A stretch of DNA of 64,000 nt from Stutzerimonas stutzeri (GCF_024451105.1 NZ_JANGEY010000001.1:124001-188000), one strand, 5' to 3'; shown: positions 9,601-17,921, numbered from the stretch's first letter. The notes: generated from the letters alone by a model not told the origin. Translations and numbers: made by a program.

Positions 9601-10107
9601 ATGGAGTTCCAGCACACTGCCGGCCAACCGGCCGCAATGGCAAGCGGCACCAAGCTGCGCGGCACCGACAAGGTGGCGCGCCTCCCGGTGAAGATCATTC
9701 CCAGCGAGGCGCCGGACGTGTACCGCCACAACCTCGAGACCGTGCCGCGCCTGTACCGGTCGTCGCGCCCGGGCTCGGACTTCGAGTGGTCGCTGGACCT
9801 GCTGCAGGCGTTCAAGCAGCGCGTGCCGGGCGTGCCGACCAAGTCGGGCCTGATGCTCGGCCTCGGCGAGACCGACGCGGAAGTGATCGAGACCATGCAG
9901 CGCCTGCGCGAGCACGAGATCGACATGCTGACCCTCGGCCAGTACCTGCAGCCCTCGCGCAGCCACCTGCCGGTGCAGCGCTTCGTGCATCCGGACACCT
10001 TCGCCTGGTTCGCCGAGGAAGGCGCCAGGATGGGCTTCAGGAACGTCGCCGCCGGCCCGCTGGTGCGCTCGTCCTACCACGCCGACCGGCAGGCCCGCGG
10101 CCTGTGA
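9601..10107 (+). CDS. lipA: Lipoyl synthase copy with the radical-SAM core deleted
   Basis: 168 residues. Residues 1-36 match the normal LipA N-terminus ([14 protein letters not shown]). The sequence then jumps at about residue 37 to the C-terminal half ([55 protein letters not shown]) and ends with the canonical RSSYHAD. LipA is normally about 320-340 residues; roughly 150-170 are absent, including the CX3CX2C radical-SAM cluster and the auxiliary-cluster cysteines. No cysteine remains, so sulfur insertion at C6/C8 of octanoyl chains is not possible. The frame is intact with normal codon use, a sigma54-type promoter and tatA 31 bases downstream. It may be a recent in-frame deletion, a repurposed fragment or an assembly collapse. 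Confidence 0.8.
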   Translation: MEFQHTAGQPAAMASGTKLRGTDKVARLPVKIIPSEAPDVYRHNLETVPRLYRSSRPGSDFEWSLDLLQAFKQRVPGVPTKSGLMLGLGETDAEVIETMQRLREHEIDMLTLGQYLQPSRSHLPVQRFVHPDTFAWFAEEGARMGFRNVAAGPLVRSSYHADRQARGL

Positions 10108-10138
10108 ACGGCACCCACTCCACAGAGGAGCAGCAAGC

Positions 10139-10315
10139 ATGGGTATCTTCGACTGGAAATACTGGCTGGTGATCCTGCTGGTCGTCCTGGTGGTCTTCGG
10201 CAGCAAGCGCCTGCGCAGTCTGGGCAGCGATGTGGGCGAGGCGATCAAGGGCTTTCGCAGCTCGGTGGCGGACGACAAGGATCGGCAGCTGCCCTCTCCC
10301 GAGGACCGCCCCTGA
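10139..10315 (+). CDS. tatA: Small TatA-family translocase subunit inside the catabolic cluster
   Basis: 58 residues from the ATG at 10139, with AGAGGAG seven bases upstream. [20 protein letters not shown] is the N-terminal membrane helix. It is followed by the FG motif and amphipathic helix ([20 protein letters not shown]), then a short acidic tail. TatA oligomers form the path for folded proteins with twin-arginine signals. The gene is too short for many gene callers. It lies directly after the truncated lipA, and the same cluster encodes a Tat-signal subunit (15083-15610), so it is probably there to raise export capacity for that enzyme. tatB and tatC are not in the window and must be supplied elsewhere. 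Confidence 0.88.
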   Translation: MGIFDWKYWLVILLVVLVVFGSKRLRSLGSDVGEAIKGFRSSVADDKDRQLPSPEDRP

Positions 10316-10401
10316 GTCAGCGGCGCGGCGGCGTCATTCCCGACGCGGCCGCGCCGAACTTCGACGACAGCCTGGGCTTCATCAACTGCCGCCCGCAAAT
10401 G

Positions 10402-10429
10402 CCGAGGCCGGCATGGGAGCCGGCCTCGG
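10402..10429. terminator. Bidirectional hairpin between tatA and the E2 gene
   Basis: CCGAGGCCGGC (10402-10412) pairs perfectly with GCCGGCCTCGG (10419-10429) around a 6-base loop. It lies between convergent tatA and the last gene of the long minus-strand operon. There is no strong U-tract on either side. Confidence 0.6.
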
Positions 10430-10468
10430 GAGCATGATGGAGCGCCGCCATCCATGGCGGAGCGCAGC

Positions 10469-11155
10469 TCAGGAACCGGCAACCTCGCCACCCTCGATGC
10501 GCCGGCACAGCGCATCGAGGAAGGCGGCCGCCGGCGCGCCGTTGACCGCGCGGTGGTCGAAGGTCAGCGACAGGCCGAGGAAGTCGGCCTCCACCAGGCT
10601 GCCGTCGGCGGCGCGCTGCAGGCGCCGCTGGCTGCAGCCGATGCCGACGATGGCGACCTGCGGCACGTTGAGGATCGGCGTGAAATGGTGCACCCGCGAC
10701 AGCCCGAGGTTGGACACGGTGACGGTCGCCCCGGTCAGCTCGCGCACCGACAGCTTGCCGGCCAGCGCCTTGCCGGTGAGCACCCGGCGCGCCTCGGCCA
10801 GGCCGTCGGCGTCGAGCGCCCCGGCGTCGAACAGCGCCGGGGCAACCAAGAGGTCTTCCGGCAGCGGGATGGCCAATCCCAGGTGCACCGCCGCGTGGCG
10901 GGTGATCACCTCGTCCTCCAGGGTGGCGTTGAGCGCCGGGTGCTCGCCCAGGGTCTGCACGATGGCGTGCAGCAGCAGATCCTGCAGCGAGGCCTGGCTG
11001 CCGGCGGCCTTGAGGCGCGCGCGGCGCGCCTGCAGGGCGGTCAGCTCGCACTCGGCGTGCAGGGTCAGCTGCGCGGCGCTGCGCAGGCTCTCGCTCATCT
11101 TCGCCGCGATCATCTTGCGCATGCCCTTGAGCGGCAGGGTGTGCATCTGGCTCAT
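10469..11155 (-). CDS. 2-oxo acid dehydrogenase E2 acyltransferase domain protein (no lipoyl domain)
   Basis: 228 residues, consisting only of the catalytic domain. It starts LKGMRKMIAAKMSESLRSA, the usual beginning of an E2 core, and ends with the active-site segment FDHRAVNGAPAAAFLDAL (His201; Asn205 where many E2s have Asp). E2 passes the acyl group from lipoyl-lysine to CoA. A normal E2 also carries lipoyl and peripheral-subunit-binding domains in the same chain; here the lipoyl domain is a separate gene three bases upstream and no subunit-binding domain is seen. It is the last gene of the operon running from 15610. No E3 gene is nearby, so a shared lipoamide dehydrogenase is probably used. 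Confidence 0.88.
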   Translation of the reverse strand: MSQMHTLPLKGMRKMIAAKMSESLRSAAQLTLHAECELTALQARRARLKAAGSQASLQDLLLHAIVQTLGEHPALNATLEDEVITRHAAVHLGLAIPLPEDLLVAPALFDAGALDADGLAEARRVLTGKALAGKLSVRELTGATVTVSNLGLSRVHHFTPILNVPQVAIVGIGCSQRRLQRAADGSLVEADFLGLSLTFDHRAVNGAPAAAFLDALCRRIEGGEVAGS

Positions 11156-11158
11156 GGG

Positions 11159-11392
11159 CTACTCCACCACGCCGATGGTGGCACCCTTGGCGATCACCGC
11201 GTCCTCGCCTTCGACGATCTTCAGCACGCCGGCCACCGGCGCCTCGATCTCGAACTGGGCCTTCTCCGACATGATCTCGGCGACCAGGTCGCCCGGCGCC
11301 ACCTCGGCGCCGTCGCTGACCAGCCAGGCGGTGATCACCGCCTCGGCGTCGCCGTCCCACAGGTCATCGGCAATCACGATTGGAGTCGACAT
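11159..11392 (-). CDS. Stand-alone lipoyl carrier protein
   Basis: 77 residues, almost exactly one biotinyl/lipoyl domain. Lys44 in SEKAQFEIEAPVAGVL sits at the hairpin tip where lipoate is attached. It is separated from the E1 beta and E2 genes by three bases each, so the three are translationally coupled. It should act as a mobile swinging arm between E1 and the separate E2 catalytic protein, and as substrate for the ligase-like protein at 8582-9295. A biotin carrier is less likely because the motif lacks the AMKM biotin signature. Confidence 0.88.
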   Translation of the reverse strand: MSTPIVIADDLWDGDAEAVITAWLVSDGAEVAPGDLVAEIMSEKAQFEIEAPVAGVLKIVEGEDAVIAKGATIGVVE

Positions 11393-11395
11393 GGC

Positions 11396-12421
11396 TTATT
11401 CCTCGCTGTTCAGGTTGTGGTAGGCGGCGACGATCTTCTCGGCACTGGGCAGCGCCCACTGCTCCATGACCGGGGTGAAGGGGATCGGGATGTCGGGGAA
11501 GGCCACCCGCTGCGGGCGCGCCTTGAGCATGCCGAGGTCGTGCTCGACCACGCTGGCGATGATCTCGCCGCTGACGCCGTAGCTGTGGTAGTCCTCGTCG
11601 ACCACGATCAGCCGGCCGGTCTTGCGCACCGAGGCGATCACGTGCTCGCGGTCCAGCGGCACCAGGCTGCGCAGGTCGACCACCTCGGCGCTGACGCCGT
11701 CCCGCTCCAGCTGCTGGGCGGCGCGCAGGGCGTGATGCACACCGGCGCCGAGGCTGACGATGGTCACGTCCGAGCCCTCGCGCACGGTCTTGGCCTTGCC
11801 GATCTCGACGACGTAGCTCTCCTCCGGCACCGCCACGGTGGCGCCCTTCTCGGTGCCCAGCCAGCCCATGCCCTGCAGGGCCTTGTGGAACAGGAAGATC
11901 ACCGGGTTGTCGTCGCGGATCGCCGCGGTCATCAGGCCCTTGGCGTCGTAGGCGTTGCTCGGCACCACCACCTTCATCCCCGGCAGGTGGGCGAAGGTGC
12001 CGTAGAGGCACTGCGAGTGCTGGCCGGCGTCCGAATAGCCGGCACCGGTGGAGGCCATCAGCACCATCGGCACGCGCACGTTGCCGCCGGAGAAGTAGGT
12101 GTTCTTCGCCATCAGGTTGTAGATGGCGTCCATGCACACGCCGAAGAAGTCGACGAACATCAGCTCGACGATCGACCGCATGCCGTCGGAGGCGGCGCCC
12201 ACCGCGGCGCCGATGAAGGCGGTCTCCGAGATGGGGGTATCGCGCACCCGCGCGCCGCCGAACTCCTCGAACAGGCCGCGGGTGTTGCCGAACACCCCGC
12301 CGAGCTGGCCGATGTCCTCGCCCATCACGAACACGCGCGGGTCGAGGCGCATTTCCTGGGCCACCGCCTCGGCCATGGCGCGGGCGACGGTGAGCTTTCT
12401 TTCTTTCACTGGGCTGCTCAT
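11396..12421 (-). CDS. acoB: Acetoin/2-oxo acid dehydrogenase E1 beta subunit
   Basis: 341 residues with GGAG upstream of the ATG at 12421. FVMGEDIGQLGGVFGNTRGL is the N-terminal E1-beta signature containing the glutamate that activates TPP. AEVVDLRSLVPLDREHVIAS is the C-terminal transketolase-type signature. Together with E1 alpha it forms the alpha2beta2 thiamine diphosphate decarboxylase/ligase. The operon context (AcoR-like activator, no amino-acid catabolic genes) favours acetoin or a related hydroxyketone/diketone over pyruvate or branched-chain substrates. That substrate call is inference. Confidence 0.87.
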   Translation of the reverse strand: MSSPVKERKLTVARAMAEAVAQEMRLDPRVFVMGEDIGQLGGVFGNTRGLFEEFGGARVRDTPISETAFIGAAVGAASDGMRSIVELMFVDFFGVCMDAIYNLMAKNTYFSGGNVRVPMVLMASTGAGYSDAGQHSQCLYGTFAHLPGMKVVVPSNAYDAKGLMTAAIRDDNPVIFLFHKALQGMGWLGTEKGATVAVPEESYVVEIGKAKTVREGSDVTIVSLGAGVHHALRAAQQLERDGVSAEVVDLRSLVPLDREHVIASVRKTGRLIVVDEDYHSYGVSGEIIASVVEHDLGMLKARPQRVAFPDIPIPFTPVMEQWALPSAEKIVAAYHNLNSEE

Positions 12422-12452
12422 GCTGCAACTCCTGACAATTCGGTGGGGGGAC

Positions 12453-13442
12453 TCAGACGAACACCTTGTCCATGGCCTCTTCCGGCGCCGGGTAGGCGCT
12501 CTCGCGGGCGAACAGCACCGCCTCGTCGACCCGGCCGCGGGCGCGCGCGGCGATCTCCTCGGCTTCGGCTTCGCTGAGCACGCCGGCGTCGAGCAGGCGC
12601 TGGCGGTAGGCCGGGAGCGGGTCGCGGGCCAGCAGCGCCTCCTTCTCGCCGGCCGGGCGGTACTGCTCGCCGTCGCCCATGAAGTGGCCGGCCAGGCGCG
12701 AGGTCTCGATCTCGATCAGGCTCGGCCCGCCGCCGGCGCGCGCGCGGGCGATGGCCTCACCGGCGGCGGCGAAGATGGCGTCGGCGTCGTTGCCGGGAAC
12801 GAATACTCCCGGCATGCCGTAGGCGGCCGCGCGCACGTAGTTGCGCTCGATCGGCGTGGAGGACTGCTTGGCCACCGAGATGCCCCAGGCGTTGTCCTCG
12901 ATGACGAACACCACCGGCAGCTTCCACAGCGCGGCGAGGTTCAGCGTCTCGTGGAAGGCGCCCTGGTTGGCGGCGCCCTCGCCGATGTAGGCGACGGCGA
13001 CGCCGGGCTTGTCCTGCAGCTGGCGCGACAGCGCGGCGCCCACCGCCGGGCCCATGCCCTGGGCGATGATCCCCGAGCAGCAGAAGTTCACCCGCGCATC
13101 GAACAGGTGCATGTGCCCGCCGCGCCCGCCGGACAGGCCGGTCTTCTTGCCGAAGATCTCGGCGACCATGGCGTTGAGGTCGACGCCCTTGGCCACGGCG
13201 ATGTGGTGCGGGCGGTGGGTGGCGGTGACCACGTCCTCGGCGTTCAGGTGCGCGCAGACGCCGACGGCGCACGGCTCCTGACCGTTGGACAGGTGCATCT
13301 CGCCGGGAATCGGCCCCTTGGCCATGTTGAAGACCGGGGTCTTGCCTTCCATGTAGATGCGCTCGATGGATTCCTCCAGGTAGCGGCTGACGAGCATCTG
13401 CTCGAACATCCACAGGCGCTGGGCGTTGCTCGGTGCGGTCAT
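12453..13442 (-). CDS. acoA: Acetoin/2-oxo acid dehydrogenase E1 alpha subunit
   Basis: 329 residues. The TPP-binding motif runs from GEGAANQGAFHETLNLA (154-170) to Asn184 in FVIEDNAWGISV, with GEG in place of the common GDG. THRPHHIAVAKG and GGRGGHMHLFD are the conserved substrate-channel and phosphate-binding segments. It pairs with the E1 beta gene 31 bases downstream. Length and composition match acetoin dehydrogenase alpha subunits better than pyruvate dehydrogenase E1p, which is a single 900-residue chain in Pseudomonas. Confidence 0.88.
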   Translation of the reverse strand: MTAPSNAQRLWMFEQMLVSRYLEESIERIYMEGKTPVFNMAKGPIPGEMHLSNGQEPCAVGVCAHLNAEDVVTATHRPHHIAVAKGVDLNAMVAEIFGKKTGLSGGRGGHMHLFDARVNFCCSGIIAQGMGPAVGAALSRQLQDKPGVAVAYIGEGAANQGAFHETLNLAALWKLPVVFVIEDNAWGISVAKQSSTPIERNYVRAAAYGMPGVFVPGNDADAIFAAAGEAIARARAGGGPSLIEIETSRLAGHFMGDGEQYRPAGEKEALLARDPLPAYRQRLLDAGVLSEAEAEEIAARARGRVDEAVLFARESAYPAPEEAMDKVFV

Positions 13443-13463
13443 GAGATCGGCTCCGTATCGGAT

Positions 13464-15044
13464 TCAGAGGGCGCGCTGGCTGATCAGCTTGCCGATGTGC
13501 TCGGCCTGGCGCAGGGCCAAGGCGACGATGGTCAGGGTCGGGTTCTGTCCGCCGCTGGTGGTGAACTGGCTGCCGTCGGAGACGAACAGGTTGGGGATGT
13601 CGTGGCTCTGTCCCCACTTGTTGACCACGCCGTCGGCGGCCTTGGCGCTCATGCGGTTGGTGCCCATGTTGTGGCTGGCCGGGTAGGACGGCAGGCGGAT
13701 CACCTCGGTGGCGCCGACCGCCTCGTAGCACTTGCGGGTCTGCTCGACGCCGTGGTCGCGCATGGCGTTGTCGAAGGGGTGGTCGTCCTTGTGCACCACC
13801 GGCACCGGCAGGCCGTACTGGTCCTTCTCGCTGGCGTGCAGGGTGATGCGGTTGCTCTCCAGCGGCAGGTCCTCGCCGCACAGCCACACCCCGGACATGT
13901 GGTCGTAGCGCTCCATGCGCGAGGCGAAGGTGCGCCCCCAGCCCTGCGGGGTCGGGTCGAGGAAGGCCGACATGAACGGCAGGCCGAGGGAGAGGATCTC
14001 CAGCCGGTAGCCGCCGACGAAACCGCGCGCGGGGTTGTTGTAGGACTCGTCGGAGATGATCCCGGCGACCGTGGTGCCGCGGTACATGTGCACCGGCTTG
14101 GGCATGATCGCGTAGATGCCGGCGGTGGTATGGCACATGTAGTTGCGCCCGACCTGGCCGGAGGAGTTGGCCAGGCCGTCCTTGAACATCGACGACTCGG
14201 AGTTGAGCAGCAGGCGCGGCGACTCGATGGAGTTGCCGGCCACGCACACCACCCGCGCCTTCTGCCGCTGCTGGCGGCCCTCGGCGTCGGCGTAGACCAC
14301 CGCGTTGACCCGGCCGCGGGCGTCGTGCTCGATGCGCAGCGCCATGGACTGCGGGCGCACCTCGCAGTTGCCGGTGGCTTCGGCGCGCGGGATGTCGGTG
14401 TAGAGGGTCGACCACTTGGCGCCGATGCGGCAGCCCTGCATGCAGAAGCCGACCTGCATGCAGCCGGGGCGCTCGTCGTAGGGCCGGGTGTTGATCGCCA
14501 TCGGCCCGGAGAGGATCTCCTTGTAGCCGATGCGCTGGGCGCCGGCGGCCAGCACCTTGAACGAGTTGTGCCACTGGTGGTAAGGCATGCCGGTGCTCGG
14601 CCCGGTCACCCCCATGTGCTGTTCGGCCTTGACGTACCAGGGTTCCATTTCCGCGTAGGTCACCGGCCAGTCGAGCAGGTTGGCGCCCTGGATGTCGCCG
14701 TTCTCGCTGCGCATGCGGAACTCGAAGTCGCGGAAACGCAGGGCGACGCCGGCCCAGTGCATCGAGCTGCCGCCGACCGCCTTGACGATCCAGGCCGGCA
14801 GGTTCGGGTGGTTGCGCGCCACGTCCCAGCTGCCGGTGGCGATGCGCTTGTCCAGCCAGGAGATCTTGTTGAACATCGCCCACTCGTCGTTCTCGATGTC
14901 GGACATCTCGAAGCGCTTGCCGGCCTCCAGCACGACGACGCGGATGCCCTGCCTGGCCAGGGCGTTGGCCAGGGTGCCGCCGCCGGCGCCCGAGCCGATG
15001 ACGACGACGACGTCGCCGTCGTCCTGGGAAAATTTCGCTGCCAT
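13464..15044 (-). CDS. GMC-family FAD-dependent dehydrogenase, large subunit
   Basis: 526 residues. The N-terminal FAD motif GSGAGGGTLANALA (17-30) is followed by VLEAGKRFEMSD. The GMC C-terminal region includes PASHNMGTNRMS (candidate catalytic His) and SGGQNPTLTIVALALRQAEH. It has no signal peptide. The small-subunit gene 38 bases upstream carries a twin-arginine signal, so the folded pair is probably exported together, as in gluconate/fructose/sorbitol dehydrogenase complexes. Those complexes often have a cytochrome c subunit as electron acceptor; none is encoded here. It oxidises an alcohol, probably in the periplasm; from the neighbourhood a diol or hydroxyketone precursor for the E1/E2 complex is a reasonable guess. 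Confidence 0.88.
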   Translation of the reverse strand: MAAKFSQDDGDVVVVIGSGAGGGTLANALARQGIRVVVLEAGKRFEMSDIENDEWAMFNKISWLDKRIATGSWDVARNHPNLPAWIVKAVGGSSMHWAGVALRFRDFEFRMRSENGDIQGANLLDWPVTYAEMEPWYVKAEQHMGVTGPSTGMPYHQWHNSFKVLAAGAQRIGYKEILSGPMAINTRPYDERPGCMQVGFCMQGCRIGAKWSTLYTDIPRAEATGNCEVRPQSMALRIEHDARGRVNAVVYADAEGRQQRQKARVVCVAGNSIESPRLLLNSESSMFKDGLANSSGQVGRNYMCHTTAGIYAIMPKPVHMYRGTTVAGIISDESYNNPARGFVGGYRLEILSLGLPFMSAFLDPTPQGWGRTFASRMERYDHMSGVWLCGEDLPLESNRITLHASEKDQYGLPVPVVHKDDHPFDNAMRDHGVEQTRKCYEAVGATEVIRLPSYPASHNMGTNRMSAKAADGVVNKWGQSHDIPNLFVSDGSQFTTSGGQNPTLTIVALALRQAEHIGKLISQRAL

Positions 15045-15082
15045 GAAGTCAGCCCTCGTTGTTGGAGTTGTCGTGAGGAGGC

Positions 15083-15610
15083 TCAGAGCCAGTCGATGTC
15101 GTCGAAGCCGCGGTTGACGTAGCCGCCCTTCTCCACCGAGGAGCCCTCGTAGCCGAACAGCGGGAACAGCGCCTTGTTGTCGTAGATGCCGAACATCAGC
15201 GCAGTGCGCACCTCGCGGAAGAACGGCGAGGTCTCGATGGCGCGCAGCAGGGCGACGCGGTCGACCTCGGCGAGCGCCTCGAAGGCCTGGCCGTGCCGCT
15301 CGCGGGCGCTGGCCTGCAGCGCCTCGAGGCCCTGGCGGACCAGCGTGTCCTGCTTGTCGAGCAGTGCGGCCAGCGGCTTGGCGTAGTGCAGGTCGGCCAG
15401 GCGGTCGTGGGGGAAAATGTCGCGGCCCATCTGCAAGAGGCCGGCGGGCAGCTCGGGCAGCGCCTCGGGCCGTGCCTCGTCGGCGAGCAGGGTGACCGGG
15501 ATCAGCTGGCTGGTGACCGCCGTGGCGCCGAGCAGCGCCAGCGACTGGGCGGACAGGGACATGAAGCGTCGGCGGCTGAAGCCGGCGCCCGGGGCGGAAG
15601 AGTCGTGCAT
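15083..15610 (-). CDS. Tat-exported small subunit of a GMC dehydrogenase (gluconate 2-DH subunit 3-like)
   Basis: 175 residues. The twin-arginine signal SRRRFMSLSAQSLALLGATA begins at residue 12 and leads into a hydrophobic core. The mature part (LPAGLLQMGRDIFPHDRLAD, RTALMFGIYDNKALFPLFGY, GYVNRGFDDIDWL) is typical of the gluconate 2-dehydrogenase subunit 3 family. It chaperones and co-exports the flavoprotein subunit. It is the first gene of the six-gene minus-strand operon, about 100 bases downstream of a sigma54-type promoter. Confidence 0.88.
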   Translation of the reverse strand: MHDSSAPGAGFSRRRFMSLSAQSLALLGATAVTSQLIPVTLLADEARPEALPELPAGLLQMGRDIFPHDRLADLHYAKPLAALLDKQDTLVRQGLEALQASARERHGQAFEALAEVDRVALLRAIETSPFFREVRTALMFGIYDNKALFPLFGYEGSSVEKGGYVNRGFDDIDWL

Positions 15611-15718
15611 GGCAGCGCTCCAGACTGTTGCCGGCGCGCCCGCAGGGTGGGATCAGACAGGGCCGGCGTTCATTGTTCTGTTGTCGGGGAGTCCGTTGCG
15701 ACCCCTTGAACAGTCATG

Positions 15719-15734
15719 AGCAGCTTGCGTGCCA
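15719..15734 (-). promoter_or_regulatory. Candidate sigma54 promoter of the main catabolic operon
   Basis: Minus strand TGGCACGCAAGCTGCT, matching TGGCAC-N5-TTGCT except one base at the start of the -12 element. It lies about 109 bases upstream of the first start codon (15610) and 85-150 bases from the TTACA/TGTAA cluster. Confidence 0.65.
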
Positions 15735-15819
15735 AAGCCCAACTCAAATCATAAGCATCTGTTCTAAAACGGCTTTTATCGAAACAACGGCAATCGGGAG
15801 GGCACGGATACGAATTGCC

Positions 15820-15869
15820 TGTAAAGCAGAGCCTCTTACACCTGTAAAACGCCTGTAAGGCGAGTTACA
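15820..15869. promoter_or_regulatory. Putative activator binding cluster 3
   Basis: Five half-sites: TGTAA at 15820-15824, TTACACCTGTAA at 15836-15847 (TTACA-N2-TGTAA), TGTAA at 15854-15858 and TTACA at 15865-15869. It has the same architecture as clusters 1 and 2 and lies upstream of the GMC/E1/E2 operon promoter at typical enhancer distance. Confidence 0.62.
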
Positions 15870-15969
15870 ACCCTAGCGCGGCCAGTCGGTCCCGGCCGTC
15901 AGGTTCGCCACGCACCTGATCGGCCGACCAGGCCTATAGTGGCTAAGGCACAAGCGCGCGGACAGCCCC

Positions 15970-16530
15970 ATGCACATCACCCTCGCCCGCCACGGCAGGC
16001 CGGACCTGCATCTGGACTCCTGGCTCGCCCCCATGGCCATGTCCGAGTGGCTCGACCACTACGACCGGGCCGGCGTCGTGGACGAGTCGGTGCCGACCGC
16101 GACCCTGGCGCAGGCGGCGGCCGCCCGGTTGCTGGTCAGCAGCCCGCTGCCGCGCTGCGTGCAGTCGGCCGAGCGACTGGCGCCGGGCCGGGAGGTGCTT
16201 TGCGAGGCGGTGTTCTGCGAGGCCGAACTGCCCTGTCCGCATGGGTTCTCTCCCAGGCTGCCGCCGCGGGCCTGGGAGGCGCTGTTCCGCCTGGCGTGGT
16301 TCTACGGCCTCACCGCCCTGGCCAGGCCGCGTCCGGCCACCGAGCGGCGCGCCCGCGAGGCGGCGCAGCGTCTGATCCGATTGGCCCATGCGCACGACTC
16401 GGTATTCCTGGTCGGCCATGGCCTGATGATCCTGCTGATCGCCCGCGAGCTGCGGGCGCTCGGCTGGCAGGGGCCGCCGCGGCCGATCAGCCGCTACTGG
16501 CAGTGCAGCGTCTACCGGGCAGCGGACTGA
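15970..16530 (+). CDS. Histidine phosphatase family protein (phosphoglycerate mutase-like)
   Basis: 186 residues. ITLARHGRPDLHLDSW holds the RHG phosphohistidine motif (His8). The second catalytic histidine is in VFLVGHGLMILLIARELR. LLVSSPLPRCVQSAERL matches the usual SSPLxR segment. The ATG at 15970 puts the RHG close to the N-terminus as in the family. A -10-like TATAGT lies at 15935-15940. It is cytoplasmic; the substrate could be a sugar phosphate, nucleotide or phosphoprotein and cannot be told. It stands alone between the catabolic operon and a convergent gene. Confidence 0.85.
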   Translation: MHITLARHGRPDLHLDSWLAPMAMSEWLDHYDRAGVVDESVPTATLAQAAAARLLVSSPLPRCVQSAERLAPGREVLCEAVFCEAELPCPHGFSPRLPPRAWEALFRLAWFYGLTALARPRPATERRAREAAQRLIRLAHAHDSVFLVGHGLMILLIARELRALGWQGPPRPISRYWQCSVYRAAD

Positions 16531-16546
16531 TCCGGCGCCCGGCGCC

Positions 16547-17545
16547 TCAACGGTCGCCGCGCAGCGGGCCGTACTCCACCGGCACCCAGGCGTAGCCCTC
16601 GCCCTCGACGCGCACGTGGCCGATGCCGGGGAACGGCAGGTGCGCGCCGGCCACCCACAGCCGGTCGAGCGCCGCGTCGGCCAGCGCCCGCTGGCGGCTG
16701 GCGACGGCCCGGGCGCTGTCGACGTCGAACTCGATGGTCACTTCCGGGCGGGCGAACTGCACCGCGTGGCTGTGCACGATGTCGCCCCACACCAGCAGCC
16801 GCTGCTCGCCGGAAGCGAACAGGTAGCCGCTGTGCCCCGGGGTGTGACCGGGGCTGGCCACCGGGGTCACCCCGGCGATGCCCGGTCCCTGCTCGCCATA
16901 CGGCTTCAGGCGTCCGGCGGCGAGATAGGGCGCCAGCGCGGCCTGAGCCAGCTTGAACATGCCCTGGCTGGCCTCCGCGGCCTTGGCCGCCACTTCCGCG
17001 CTCAGCCAGTAGTCGGCCTCGGCCTGGGGTACGTGCACGCGGGCGTTGGGGAAGGCCATGCCGCCGTCGGCGTCCAGCAGGCCGCAGGCATGGTCCGGGT
17101 GCAGATGGGTGAGCAGCAGCGTGTCGATCTGCTCGGGCGCGTAGCCGGCCGCCCTGATGTTGGCCTGGATCGCCCCGAGGGTCGGGCCGAAGCACTGCGC
17201 CGCACCGGCGTCGACCAGCACCAGTTGGCTGCCGGTGTTGATCAGGTAGGCGTTGACCGCGGTCTGCACGCCCCCGCTCGACTCGACGAACATGCGCGCC
17301 AGCAGGCTCTGGATATCCTCGGCGCTGGCACCCTTGAGCAAGCGGGTTTCGAGGTCCACGTAACCGTCGTACAGCGCGGTCACCTCGAACTCGCCCAGCG
17401 CCATGCGGTAGAAGCCCGGCACCTGGGTCTGCTGCTTGGCCACCGGCGCGGCGCTGGCCGCCAGCGGCAGGGTCGCGCTGACGGCGGCAGCGACGAGCGC
17501 CGCGGCGAGCAGCGCAGAGCGGGCGAACACGGGGGAAAGAGCCAT
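16547..17545 (-). CDS. Secreted MBL-fold metallo-hydrolase
   Basis: 332 residues with a clear N-terminal signal peptide (hydrophobic residues 10-30, then ASAAPVAKQQ). The metal-binding motif LLTHLHPDHACGL is the classic HxHxDH. Further ligands come from VASPGHTPGHSGYL and VWGDIVHSH. The family includes lactonases and phosphotriesterase-like enzymes (methyl-parathion-hydrolase type); the natural substrate is not deducible. It is periplasmic or outside the cell. GGAG lies upstream of the ATG at 17545. It converges with the histidine phosphatase gene. Confidence 0.85.
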   Translation of the reverse strand: MALSPVFARSALLAAALVAAAVSATLPLAASAAPVAKQQTQVPGFYRMALGEFEVTALYDGYVDLETRLLKGASAEDIQSLLARMFVESSGGVQTAVNAYLINTGSQLVLVDAGAAQCFGPTLGAIQANIRAAGYAPEQIDTLLLTHLHPDHACGLLDADGGMAFPNARVHVPQAEADYWLSAEVAAKAAEASQGMFKLAQAALAPYLAAGRLKPYGEQGPGIAGVTPVASPGHTPGHSGYLFASGEQRLLVWGDIVHSHAVQFARPEVTIEFDVDSARAVASRQRALADAALDRLWVAGAHLPFPGIGHVRVEGEGYAWVPVEYGPLRGDR

Positions 17546-17921
17546 TCTCCAATCTCCATTCAGGGGGAGCCGGCGCCCTCATGGCGCCGGCCGACGCGCC
17601 GCAAGCGACGGCAGTCGGGTCAGAGCATATCCGCTGCGGCCGGCGGTTTGTCCAGCCGCGGGCGACGCGGCTTTGCGCGCCGGCAGGACTGCCGCCCGAC
17701 ACTGGGGAGGACAGTCGGGCTCCGTGCGACAGGTCCGGCAACCGCCGCGACGACAGTTCCCCGCAAGTCGCTGATCGAAAAACCCAGTCCCTCGCCGACA
17801 GGCCCGGCCGGGCAATGCGGCGGCCCGAGCGGCGGTCGTTGCGCCGAGGTCCGTCCGCACCGCAGGACTGGCGCGCCGCTTGCAAGCACCCGAGCGTTCC
17901 CAGCCGCCCGGAGCCCCCGTC
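17546..17921. other. Non-coding gap, no feature recognised
   Basis: About 375 bases between divergent starts of the MBL hydrolase and the GNAT gene. I see no convincing ORF, terminator or RNA gene. The promoters of both neighbours must lie here, but I could not assign -35/-10 pairs with confidence. Confidence 0.4.

Noticed and set aside
9601-10107. LipA truncation explained by a frameshift
   Set aside because: Both the N-terminal and C-terminal homology are in the same frame with no leftover catalytic sequence in other frames nearby, so a deletion is the simpler reading.
12123-15122. A 999-codon plus-strand frame opposite the GMC/E1 genes
   Set aside because: It has the low-complexity Val/Ala/His/Gly composition of an antisense frame; the minus-strand genes show clear family motifs.
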